DNA of 64,000 bases from Plantago elongata (Eukaryota > Streptophyta > Magnoliopsida > Lamiales > Plantaginaceae). Under the pieces are notes generated by a model, which saw only the letters and a list, made by a program, of their open reading frames with translations, was not told the DNA's origin and searched no databases. The stretch spans positions 50,844 to 114,843 of the forward strand of contig JAYMSP010000028.1 in the NCBI GenBank assembly GCA_036897095.1, in the 5' to 3' direction. Position numbers and translations under genes: made by a program. The number at the start of each line of letters is the position of its first letter. Position 1 is the stretch's first letter. Shown piece by piece: positions 47,840-59,076 of this stretch.

Positions 47840-47925
47840 CTTGAATAGATGAAGCTGCCAGCATGATCTTAACTCACCTTTCGAGGTGAGATCAGATCAT
47901 GTGGCAGTTTCACCTGTTGACGGTA
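47840..47925 (+). ncRNA. MIR167: MIR167 precursor, copy 2 (short loop)
   Basis: Mature miR167 at 47850-47870 (TGAAGCTGCCAGCATGATCT then T). The star strand AGATCATGTGGCAGTTTCAC at 47894-47914 pairs with the expected 2-nt overhangs and a single small internal loop. The terminal loop is short, closed by AACTCACCTTTCGAGGTGAG, itself a perfect small hairpin (CTCACCT/AGGTGAG). The precursor is much more compact than copy 1, so the two have different histories or diverged arms while keeping the mature sequence. Targets as for copy 1 (ARF6/ARF8). Confidence 0.95.
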
Positions 47926-50900
47926 TCACAAATAACAATTCGTTTCATGAAATTTCGTCTTACTTTGCTCCGTCATTACCACCAACCAATATAGTATCGA
48001 TTTCTTTCATGGAATTCAGTCTTAATTTGACATCTCTCATCAATATTCCTGTTTATGGATTGCATTTCAAAAGAGCCAGTATTCACCTCATCCTTTGGTG
48101 CATCTAATTAAGTTTCTGTCCAATTAAACAATTCAGCCATATAAAGTGTTATTGATGAACTTGTTTAATTGCACATTACATGGCTAGCTAGGTTTAATTC
48201 TTTATACTGGAACCAAAGTGTCAATTACCTTATCGACTACCACAGTTCGAATCACAAACATACACAGATGCGATTGTCCGCTCGATGCAGATGGGATCGA
48301 ACTTCCAGGAAAGCCGGGGTACGGGTTCAAAAACCGAACATTGGTTAAGGTTGATGTAGTATATAAAATTAGGGTAGGCTAACATGGGCGTGGGAATCTT
48401 GAAAGATAGGTTGTGTTAGAGTTGTTGGTGACAGAATTTCGTGTCTTGACTTGTTTGGTGCTTTTAAGAACTCTTTTTTCTACACTAAATTAGTCCATCT
48501 TTCTTGTTCTCTTCCACATTGCCTGTGAATCTCTCATTAGTTGCTACTAATTGGTAACCAATCATAGGTGTAATCCCATGATTATTTATTACTTAATGAA
48601 AGTAACAACTTTGGTTTATGTTTTGGCTAACATTTGATTATGTTATCCTAAGTAGTTTAGACAGTGACTTGACGCACAACCAACAAGAAATTAAAGTTAC
48701 AAGTTAAAGAGTAGGCTTCTTTTTCTTTTTGTGGTTTTGCTCTCTCAACAAATCATTGTGTGCCATTTTGAATCGAGTTGGATTATACATGTTGTACTCT
48801 GTGCTTCCAAAATCCGGCCTCATATACCTTTCATTTACTTTTACAATAGTAAATTAAACTCAAAATTAAGAGAGTGCTAATGTATTTTCACAATAATAGT
48901 GCATTACAACGACTTGGATGATGGAACTAAGGTGACTTATTTGTGTTGTATTGCTCTCAAATTTAGACTATGGTTGTAAATTTTTAATAATTAAGTTGAT
49001 TTGATGTATATTGAAGTTTTTAAATTGTGTAAATTCAATTAATCGACATAGCTGGTTTATTAAATATTATAAAAGTCCTCTTACATTTGAAGAATTCGAA
49101 GAGATTCCTAATTTTTAACATATATTATCTAGTTTTTATATAAATAATATGTGTTTTAATTTTAACAAGTATTTACATTATATTGTCTAGTTTATAAAAG
49201 GAATTCTCTAGTTTTTACATGATATTAAATTTACACTATTGTTTAGTTTTTATATTTTATTGTCTAATTTTTACTTGACCCGTAATAAATTCGGATCAAA
49301 AGATCCGTGAAAATTCATTTAAAGTGAAGTTGAAAAAAAATGTATAATTATCTAGTTTTACCATTTGAAGGGAACTTTCGAAATTCTACAAAATGTAGGG
49401 GTTTCTCGTAGGACGGACTCTAATTAACTTGTTATTTAGGCTAGTAAACAGTTTCATACACCCCACCTACACCATGATTAATGATCACTTATAGTGATTG
49501 CAATTATATATTGTAATGTACAAGTCTTAGGATTCTTGAAAAAATATGCAAAGCTTGATTTCTGCAAGGACAGTTTCCTAAAAGTTCTTGTATATATGTA
49601 CGAGCGACAGAATTAGGCAGCTCATTGGGTAAGTTTTTGAGTTTTAAGGATTATGTACGAGTGGATTGTGTTTGGTTATATTGGTCTATTAGTACCAGAC
49701 TTTATGTATTACTATTGGTTTTGAATTTTTGATGAATAAATTCCATGCATATTTTTGTTGTATAAGCTTGTATGTCGAGTGTAAGAGTAAGAGAGCTAGC
49801 TATGAGGATGGAGACTTGTATTGATGGCAATGTGGCTACCCGGTCCCGCCTCGACCCGGTCAAAGCTCATTTCATCGAGCCCATGGGTTATTCAGGGCCG
49901 AGCTTGGACAAAAGTTAGGTCATGAGCTGGTCCTGGGCCTAACTTTCAACCCGCCTGACCGACCCGACTCATCATATTTATAATTTTTTCCCTTGCTGTT
50001 TTGGGAAATTTGATTCTATTTAAGTATGCAAACGAAAAAGTTGAATGGTTGTGATTTAATTTGAAGTCACATTTACTATTAGTTACTCCACTTAGTACTA
50101 TCTAGTGATGGTTATCTAATCTTAGAGGTTTGATAAGCCACTTTGACAACAATTTCATGCAATACATATATACTACTACTACTCTTCTAAACTATGTTTC
50201 ACGTGTTTATATTGACAAAGTACAAAATTATTTCATGTTACACGCGCATAATCAATTCTTGTTAGGTGACACAATTTGTTTAATTTCATCAACATACCCT
50301 TCAAAAGTTAATTACATATTTGATTTAATCAAATTAAATAGGATTACCTATATCCTATTTTAAGTTGTCACATATACAATAAGTATATGTTAATACATTT
50401 TCTAAATAAGTAAGTCTCGATCTTTAAATAATTTATATAAATATGAACTTAAATTATTAAAAAATATTAATATCATTAATCAAAACAATGCGTATATATT
50501 ATTAAAGTCAAATTATGTGACACGATTTACTAATGTAACACACAAGTCACAATAACTGAAAGTCATGTCCTGCAAGTTATTTCGTTGAAATTTTACAAAG
50601 CACAGTACAACGTTACTAACTACAAATAAATTATGTAAGGTCATAGAATGTTAAAGTTTTAGTATCTCATAATTCTCTCGAAATTAAATGCGGAGATCGA
50701 GCATAGATTTTTTTCTTTTTTCTTTACATAAAGATATTCTTTAAGCTTTACCGATTAATCTACTCGATTTATCCTCCATGTATACGGCCAACTCGTGTTT
50801 ATTTAGTACTTTTAAAATTTAAGATTTAATCATTTATTTATTTTTCTCATGTAATGAATATTTTTTCATATTTATAAATTATACAATTGTCAATAATTCG

Positions 50901-51563
50901 AATAGTATCATTACATTAATAATCACAAAATGGTTGGTTCGGTCAGATCAATTCATGACAGAAACATATCAGTACCAATGGTTCAGGTTGAAAAATTAGC
51001 CACGGACTTGTATTATTGTATATACGTTTAGGGAAGAGTCCTCCATTAGTTAAACACCTGAAAACATACCATCCAAGCAATCTGCCATTGTGGTACGATG
51101 GTTCAATAGTCGAAACGAGAAAGGAAATATTGAAAGTCGAAACGTCTCAATTTTTTACTGAGATGAAATGGACTTAGAATATATTTGAAACTATTTTTAC
51201 ACTTGCGCTACATAAGTTTTTATATATTTTTGAAATATTACGAGAAATTTCAAAAAATACTTAAATGTCTAAAAGTTCCGAAATTATGGTTTTAAGAATG
51301 CGAAATCGAAATCGAAATCGATCAAGGAACATAATTTGGTGGACGGATTATCAAGATTGGGAGGAGCACTTCATCTTGCATTCCTCAATCAATCACAACC
51401 GTTACAAAGCTACCCAAATCTAGTCAATAAATAAGAATCTCACCTTTAATTCCCAAAATTCAAACTTTTAAAAGTGAAAAGTCAAACCTCTTTCAGTTTT
51501 CTTCCCTATAAGTACACAAATACAAGAGTCCATTTCTATAACAAGAAATAGAACAAAATAGTA
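47926..51563. other. Spacer between MIR167 copy 2 and lipase
   Basis: AT-rich, with no supported gene. A GC-richer patch near 49845-49970 (CCCGGTCCCGCC.. CCCGCCTGACCGACCCGAC) looks like an old transposon fragment but has no termini I can define. Confidence 0.4.
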
Positions 51564-53720
51564 ATGGCTTTTAATAGTATTTTAGCCACTACTATTTTGT
51601 TCTTTATTTATCTTGTATCAATATTTTCTTGCCAAGCAGGTGGTTCAGGCCGTGGCATCTCCAAGAAAGATAGGGCTTCACCAGTGGCTGGCCTATGCTC
51701 AGCCGCAAGTGATGCTTTGCATGGCTACAAATGCCAAGAATTAGAAGTAAATTTATCCTCCATGCATATTTTTTTAAGTGTCTGGCTATATATAACAGTT
51801 CACGTAGTTAAATGACAATGTGATTTTGGTTCGTTTGTTAGTTGACAACTAAAGATGGGTACATTTTGAGCGTGCAAAGAATCCCTGAGGGTCGTGCCAA
51901 TCACGGTTCAACCACTCGGCCCCGGTTTTGTTGCAACATGGACTTTTTGTCGTAAGAGTAGCTAATTTTATGTTGGACTTATTTACAAAGCAACTTAATA
52001 CTGATTTTATGTGTTCTTATCAAAATATTAGTTGGGAAATTCTCATTCCTTGGGCAATTAAAGAAGAAAAATAACTTTTCAGCTCACCTCGATCCATGAT
52101 GATATATATTGTGCAACGTGAGTCCACACTACTACACCCCACTATTGATATAACATTGCTCATTATAAATTCTCCCGGGAAGTTGAGATTGAGATGGAAG
52201 TATAATAATACTTTGCGTTGTTCAAAGGTTATGTCTATAAATGCAGGACGGATTGACATGGTTGATGAATTCTGCGGAACAAAATCTACCAACTATATTG
52301 GCGGATAATGGATATGATGTTTGGATTTCCAATATTAGGGGAACTCAATTTAGCCGTCGACACGTTAGCATGGACACTTTGAACCCGGTAAATAGCATCA
52401 TAACTAACATATTTAACAAAAATCTATGTCAAAATTCTAAAATCATATAATAAAATTGTAGGAGTACTGGAATTGGACATGGGATGATCTTGTGGAGAAA
52501 GATTTACACTCTGTGGTTGATTTTGTGTTCACCCAAACTGGGCAACAAGTACATTACATAGGCCATTCAATGGTAACTTATAAGTTATAAGACAACATTT
52601 TCTTATTTCAATTCCATTCTTTCATTTTCTAAATTTAACATATGTTATGTTGATAATAGGGAACTTTGATAGCCCTATCCGCATTTTCTGAAAGCAACCT
52701 AGTCGAAAAGTTGAAATCCGCAGTCCTCTTGAGCACAATCGCGTACTTAAGCCATATGACTTCTCCGATTGCTATTGCAGCCGTGAGGCTCTTTCTTGGT
52801 GAAGTGAGTTGCGAAGTGAACTTTATGTTTGTTTGGATATTCCAAGTTTTATAAATGTTACTTAATTTGCATATAATTAAGGTTTCTGATTCTCAACAGC
52901 TCCTTGGTAAGGTGATTGGTTTTGAAGAATTTGATCTCAGAGGGTAAGTATTAATTAATTAGGCCTAATACTATGCTAGAAATATGATAAATCATAAATG
53001 TAGTCATTTAATTTTCCAGATTATTCAATAATGTCTACAATTTTATTATTTGAACTTTACTATAGGATAACAGGGAGTAAATTCATAAAACTGTTGTGTG
53101 CTAATCCTCCGGTGGATTGCTATGACTTAGCAGCTGCTTTTACAGGTAGATTAAGTACACTCTTTTAAGAAAAACTAGACTCTTCATATCGAAAAGTTAA
53201 CATTGTGCGGAATTTACAGGGAAAAATTGTTGTCTAAACCAGTCTACCGTGGAAATGTTCCTCAAGAACGAACCCGCACCTACATCAGTCAAGAACCTTA
53301 TTCATTTTTCTCAAAGTAAGTAACATCGAATTTACAGTCGATATTGTATCAGTATCCCAAGATCCTCTCCCTAATAGTAATTGAATCAAAAAATTTGCAG
53401 TTTATCGGAGTGGAACAGTATCGAAATTTGATTACAGGGTCTCTAACATTCAACACTATGGCCAACTCACACCTCCCATCTACGACTTGACAAAAGTGCC
53501 ACAAAACTTTCCGCTTTTCTTGAGCTATGGTGGATTAGATGCACTCTCGGATGTTGTGGATGTCCAAAATTTATTGTGTAATGATCTCCGAGGACATGAC
53601 CAAGACAAGCTCAAAGTTCAACTAGTACACGAGTACGCTCATGTTGATTTTATAATGGGATACAATGTTAAAGACATCGTCTACAATCAAGTTATAGACT
53701 TCTTTAAGCAATTCTCATGA
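51564..53720 (+). pseudogene. Acid lipase (triacylglycerol lipase 2/MPL1-like) with a one-base frameshift in exon 2
   Basis: Alpha/beta-hydrolase of the gastric-lipase-like plant family, secreted (signal peptide MAFNSILATTILFFIYLVSIFSCQA). Nine exons: 51564-51746, 51842-51951, 52247-52387, 52462-52572, 52660-52803, 52900-52943, 53066-53145, 53220-53315, 53401-53720. Motifs: TTKDGYILSVQRIPEG, LLQHG (oxyanion), GHSMG with the Ser nucleophile split by the exon 4/5 junction, catalytic Asp in SYGGLDALSDV, catalytic His in YAHVDFIMGYN. Exon 2 is 110 nt where phase demands 111: the frame of TTKDGYILS.. does not join that of PVLLQHG, so one base is missing around the C run at 51919-51924. Unless this is an assembly error, the protein stops at the TAA overlapping 51952. 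All other junctions are in phase. Confidence 0.85.
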
Positions 53721-55923
53721 TACACATTATGGTTTAAGCATCCTGCACAAAATGTAACGATCTGAGTTTGATGAGTTTCCAAGACAACTTCCCAAATAGT
53801 TTGATGTTGAATGTTCCTGCGCAGAAATAAGGATTTGTATGAAATAAGGACTTTTATTTGTATGAAATAAGGATTTGTATGAATGAAACTATTTTCTTGC
53901 TAAATTCATGTGCATATTTTCAAATAACTATTTTCTGGGGGTAAATTTGCAATTTTCCAATTCAGAAACGATGTACTCTCTCCATGAACAAATGTCCATT
54001 TTAATTTTTTTTAAAGTCAACGACATTTAACTTTGATTTGAATTCAAAATTTTATGATATGATTTAATTGAATAATTTACATATAAAATTTAAGAATAAA
54101 TTCGAGTCAAAGTTAGATAAATGTGCACCGAAAAAAGTTAATAAGATCATCTATTCCGATACTTAAGGAGGGGTAATAGTATGAAATGGTTAGCCGTATC
54201 CATTTCATTTACACCAATTTTGCATCTGATATAATTTGAGACTTTAAACTTGGCGCTCTATTGTAGAGTTGCATCTTGAATATTTTAACTTCTGTTTACT
54301 GAATAAAAATCCGTAACGACCTGATTATTAATCGAATGAACCTGATTATAAAATCTAAGTTGGGTTTCTGTCCGGCCACCACCTGTTTGACGAAATTTCT
54401 CAATGAAGTACGCTTCCAATTTTCTTGGAATAGCATTTAAATACCACCTCCTTGAAAACTTCGCATACTGTTCTTCTATAGCTAATGTAAACCAGCCGTG
54501 CTCTTCCTCTACCGTCTCAGAAGCTCGTCGTCTCAGTCGCAGAAATGTATCGCCTGCATATTTGCATTGGTACGTATAACTCTGTTATTAATAGTTATCT
54601 GTGTTTGTGTTATTGTGTATGAAGCTTTTTTGTATTTTACTTATGACAAACTGCTACTGAATTGTGATTTTTTACTATTATGAGCTTGAACTGCAAGGAA
54701 CTTATGACGCGATTATGTTCCCTGTAAAATCGTAGATAACCGTGGATATTCAAATGATCAACTTTATTTATGTTGATATTGAAATTGGAGTGTTAACTTG
54801 GACGTTATGTCAACAGTGTATCTGCATTTAATGTTTATGTTTTTAGATGATGTCGTGTTAACATTGATAACAACAGTGAAGTTACGGAGTTTTGAATTAC
54901 AAATCGAGGTCTTTATATGCTTTCGATGTCATTGTGATCAGATCACCACTGCCTTTGAGATTAGAAAGCATGATGTGAACTTGCCTTATCCCTTATGTGT
55001 ATGTCTTAAATTTATTTGCGAAATAGTATCTCGATTCTCAATCATCAGCTATTCAGTATGCTGAATTCTGGTATTGGTTTTGAAATTGTGATGATATATT
55101 ATAGCTAGCTTATGAGCTTACAATGGAGCCGAAAACTTCATCACATTGTCAATTGTGATGTGTGGTTTCTCATATACTGTATATCAATACAGAGATTAAT
55201 TACTGATGGTGAAATCATGGAAGATTTTCACCCAGTTCGTTTTTGTGGAAGTTGAAAAATCGAGATATAGATGCGTACAGGCAATGAGGCAGCCAATATC
55301 TGCCTGTAAGATTACTTAGAAAACAATGAACATTGTTAAAAATACTCTTGTCATAAATTATCCTGTAAGGTAATTAAACGAAAGAAAACATTTTTGAAGG
55401 TGCTCTTGAGACATGCAAACAAAATTTTAGATTGGGTGCATTCTGAGAGCTGCCTCAAGCAAGAATGGCAGCTCTTTTAACCTGCTAAGTTTCCGAATTC
55501 TGGTCCACACTTCACCGTGACAACCTGGGTTACATATTAGATAGAGCAGAATTAGAAGCACGAATAATTCAATAGCGTATAAGAGCTACCTATTAAGAAT
55601 ATAATAAAATGTTTTAATATACATGCCGATATCTATCATCTTCTATGTACGTGAAATCTACCTATGCTCACAAAAATCATTTGTGTGACTTAGAAAAGTA
55701 GCACGAATGATTTTATAATCTACTAGCACGCACACGCACACACCCAAAAAAAAAAAAAAAAGCTACTGAAAAGAATAGGGAAAGAAACAAATGAGATAAT
55801 GAGGACCTAGACTTGAAATAACTTCCAGAATTTTTTACAGAAAATAACTTCCAGAACTATTTCACAAATAATACTGGCAGTTGGACTTTCAGGGTTAGGC
55901 CATGGCTGCGAAATGCGAACCAA
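53721..55923. other. Spacer between convergent lipase and Ca2+-ATPase genes
   Basis: Contains a Stowaway-like AT-rich stretch beginning GTACTCTCTCCATGAACAAA near 53972. A possible transcript start context lies at 54440-54580 (CT-rich leader, then a GTACGT donor), but no coding continuation was recognised. A poly-A run with CA repeats lies at about 55730-55761. The last few hundred bases are the ATPase 3' UTR (minus). Confidence 0.35.
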
Positions 55924-58900
55924 TTATATGGAAGGGTAGTTGGACTTTGAATGGAAGAATTTCAGATAGCTCAGAAATGGCTTCTCTGTAACTGGCACGA
56001 ACTTCATAACAAAACCAATCGGCCATGTGACTGAAGCAATTGCAATACATATGCCCCATTGTGCCCAACTCAATCTCACAGTATCAGCGAAGTTTCTTAA
56101 AAATTCCACCATCACAATCTGCAGGATAATTGTTACCGCAATAATGCCAAGAAACAACCTGTTCCTGTGTACTCCTTGAAACACATTCCTCTTCTCCAGC
56201 TTCCTTGAATTGAACTCGTTGAAAACTTGGCAAAGCACAAAGGTGTTGAAAATGAGTGTGTTCCTTTCCCGCTGATCAATGTTAAAAATCTCCTCACCTT
56301 TGAATTGTAATGTTAGTAGGATAGCTATTTGGTAAAATGCCTGCACCAAAATGTTTCTCCACATGATATTTGTAATCAGAGGCGCTGTTCGACCTACAGG
56401 AGGATCATACATGAGCTCTTTGGTAGGTTTTTCAGTTGCCAAAGCCAGTGCCCCTAATGTATCCATAATAAGGTTTACCCACAACAGCTGAACTGTTGTA
56501 AGTGGAACATCTCCGGCTGAGACTGCTGCAATAAAGTTGATGACAAGTGCTGCGACATTAACTGTGAGTTGAAACTGAATGAACTTTTGGATATTGTTGT
56601 AAACACATCTACCCCATCTTAGGACTATTGCTACAGAAGCGAAGTCATCATCTAAAATGACAATATCTGAGCTTTCTTTTGCAACCTCCGTTCCTTGAAT
56701 TCCCATTGAAAGGCCTACGTCAGCTTCTTTTAATGCAGGTGCGTCGTTTGTTCCATCTCCAGTAACTGCTACAACATGGCCTTTCTGCTTCAGGCATTGC
56801 ACCATGAGTAGCTTGTCTTGAGGAGAAGATCTTGCCATCACACGAATATTATCAACCTTTTGCAGTCTTTCTTCAGGGGTGTAATTTCTGAACTCAATGC
56901 CCTCGATTACTTCCCCACCTGCAACTTCTTGATTGGCCCTGAGAATTCCACATTCTGTGGCTATGGCCTTGGCCGTGAACACATTGTCGCCAGTGATCAT
57001 TTTAATGTCTACCCCTGCTTCTCTGCAAGAATCTATGGCCTTTCTTGCACCAGGTCTGCAAGGATCCTTCATACCGATGATCCCAAGTAATGTCAGATCA
57101 TTATTACTTAGATTTGTTGGGGTACCGTATGTTTCATCTTTGTTTGGAGAGGGATCCAGTTGCTTGTGAGCAAATGCTATGCATCGGAGGCTACTAGCTG
57201 CCATTCCTTGGATAATGTTTTCGAACTGGGACCTTTTCACTTCACTCATATTCTTCAACTCTCCTGTTGATTCGTAATAACTTGAACACGTTGCTAGCAC
57301 CATCTCTGCAGCTCCCTTCCAGTGTACAGAATTGGCATATGATGTCTTGCTTCTGATCAGGACTCCACTCTGTTTCTTCTTTGAGTTGAAAGTTTCGACT
57401 TGGAGAATGGCGTAGCCTTCCTTGACCTGTTCCATATCCATTTCCAAGTCTTGCACAGCCCACAAGAGAATAGCTTTCTCTGTAGGACTGCCAGAATACT
57501 CAACTATAGATTTAGATGTAGGCTTATAGATGGTACCTGTTGTGTTGAATGCGACACCTTGGTAGAATAATTGGCGAAGATCTTGAGGGATAACCCGAGC
57601 AAAATCTTGTTTGATTTCTTCGTTACCTATCCAGCACTTGGTGACTGTCATCTGATTTAAAGTCAGAGTACCAGTCTTGTCCGTGCAGATGACTGTTGCT
57701 GATCCCATCGTTTCACAAGCCGAAAGCTTCCGCACCATCGCCTGATCAGCCATCATGCGTTTCATCGAATAAGCCAGCGTCAGTGTGACAGCTAATGGAA
57801 GACCTTCTGGAATTGCCACTACCACGATGGTTACAGCGGCTGAAACAATTCTCAGCACAGAGTTGAAAATGTCATTAAGGTTTTGATCAACTCCGTGAAA
57901 TTCTTGTACATTATTCTCATTAGATGTGTTTCCTGTGAAATAACGAATCAGCATCACAACAAGGACTACGGCCGCCACGGTAAGCCCCACCTTCCCAATG
58001 GAAGAAGTTAGCGTGTTAAGCCGTTCTTGCAATGGAGTCTGCTCGTTTGAATCTCTCGTTATTGAGCTCATCATCTCCCCCCAAGCCGTGTTCATCCCCA
58101 CGGAAATTACAATCATTCTAGAGTACCCGTCTGCCACTTTCGAGCCAGAATGCAAAAACGGGTTGTGCAATAAGTCTACCTCAACATGATCACTCTCCCC
58201 TGTCATGCTTGATTCATCGACTTGCAAGGAATGCCCGTCGATGAATAAACCATCAGCTGGTACTTGATCGCCTATCATCAAGAAGACGACATCTCCAACA
58301 ACCAAATCAAATATCGACGCCTTCTGCCTCCTTCCGTCTCTCAAAACGTCGATTTTGATGTCATCGCTTATCTTTGACAGCTTATCAAACTGTCTTTCTT
58401 GGCGGAAATTGCTCCCAGCAGCAACAGTTATAACCAAGAATACAGCCACTATAATGCTGCCGCCTTCGTACCAACCCTCGCTCACACCATTTTCTCTGAT
58501 ACCAAAAGCAAGAGAGAGTGCAGCACAAACCAGAAGGATAAGAATGATGGTGTCTTTGAACGCCTCTATTATGAAAAAGATCAAACCTTTTAGGGGAGGC
58601 TTCTTGTAAGTATTGGACCCGTATTTCATCCGCCTTTTCATCAATTCCTCTTCATCTCCATCAATTCCGTTCGCCATGTTGGTGTTCAGAAGCTTGGCTA
58701 TAGCTTCAACGCCACCAAAATTACGAAGCTCGTCCATATTCTTGTTCCTGATCATTTCTACTAACATTCTTCCCCCAGGTGCTGTATTCAGCTCTCTCTG
58801 ATCATCACGATCATGAATAAAACTGGATACAGGCTCTATTTCAAGAATTGTATGAGAATAAGTGGGAGAAATTACACCGAAAAGCTGGCGATCCAGTTTC

Positions 58901-59076
58901 CCTTTCCTGGGGACATTGTATTTGACTTTCCCCATGGATAACGATACGGATATAACAATGCACGCCACACGCCATTTTTTCTGATACTTGGTGCGTGGAA
59001 CCGTATTGATTTCGAGTAGCATGGACTGAAAGCTGACATCAAGAACATCCGCAGAATATTTGTGTATGGTTTTCAT
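55924..59076 (-). CDS. ACA12: Plasma-membrane-type autoinhibited Ca2+-ATPase, ACA12/ACA13 clade, intronless
   Basis: P2B-type ATPase exporting Ca2+ from the cytosol, 1050 residues in one exon. Single-exon structure is typical of the ACA12/13 clade. The basic, hydrophobic N-terminal stretch around KYQKKWRVACIVISVSLSMGK is a plausible calmodulin-binding autoinhibitory segment. Motifs: MTGES (291-295), PEGLPLAV in TM4, CTDKTGTLT with the phosphorylated Asp at 466, KGAAEMVL in the nucleotide domain, TGDGTNDAP (772-780), then four C-terminal membrane helices (LLWVNLIMDTLGALALATE and after). No lesions were seen. The upstream Met at 59076 was taken because the N-terminal domain needs it. ACA12 versus ACA13 is undecided; gene order favours ACA12. 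Confidence 0.93.
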   Translation of the reverse strand: MKTIHKYSADVLDVSFQSMLLEINTVPRTKYQKKWRVACIVISVSLSMGKVKYNVPRKGKLDRQLFGVISPTYSHTILEIEPVSSFIHDRDDQRELNTAPGGRMLVEMIRNKNMDELRNFGGVEAIAKLLNTNMANGIDGDEEELMKRRMKYGSNTYKKPPLKGLIFFIIEAFKDTIILILLVCAALSLAFGIRENGVSEGWYEGGSIIVAVFLVITVAAGSNFRQERQFDKLSKISDDIKIDVLRDGRRQKASIFDLVVGDVVFLMIGDQVPADGLFIDGHSLQVDESSMTGESDHVEVDLLHNPFLHSGSKVADGYSRMIVISVGMNTAWGEMMSSITRDSNEQTPLQERLNTLTSSIGKVGLTVAAVVLVVMLIRYFTGNTSNENNVQEFHGVDQNLNDIFNSVLRIVSAAVTIVVVAIPEGLPLAVTLTLAYSMKRMMADQAMVRKLSACETMGSATVICTDKTGTLTLNQMTVTKCWIGNEEIKQDFARVIPQDLRQLFYQGVAFNTTGTIYKPTSKSIVEYSGSPTEKAILLWAVQDLEMDMEQVKEGYAILQVETFNSKKKQSGVLIRSKTSYANSVHWKGAAEMVLATCSSYYESTGELKNMSEVKRSQFENIIQGMAASSLRCIAFAHKQLDPSPNKDETYGTPTNLSNNDLTLLGIIGMKDPCRPGARKAIDSCREAGVDIKMITGDNVFTAKAIATECGILRANQEVAGGEVIEGIEFRNYTPEERLQKVDNIRVMARSSPQDKLLMVQCLKQKGHVVAVTGDGTNDAPALKEADVGLSMGIQGTEVAKESSDIVILDDDFASVAIVLRWGRCVYNNIQKFIQFQLTVNVAALVINFIAAVSAGDVPLTTVQLLWVNLIMDTLGALALATEKPTKELMYDPPVGRTAPLITNIMWRNILVQAFYQIAILLTLQFKGEEIFNIDQRERNTLIFNTFVLCQVFNEFNSRKLEKRNVFQGVHRNRLFLGIIAVTIILQIVMVEFLRNFADTVRLSWAQWGICIAIASVTWPIGFVMKFVPVTEKPFLSYLKFFHSKSNYPSI

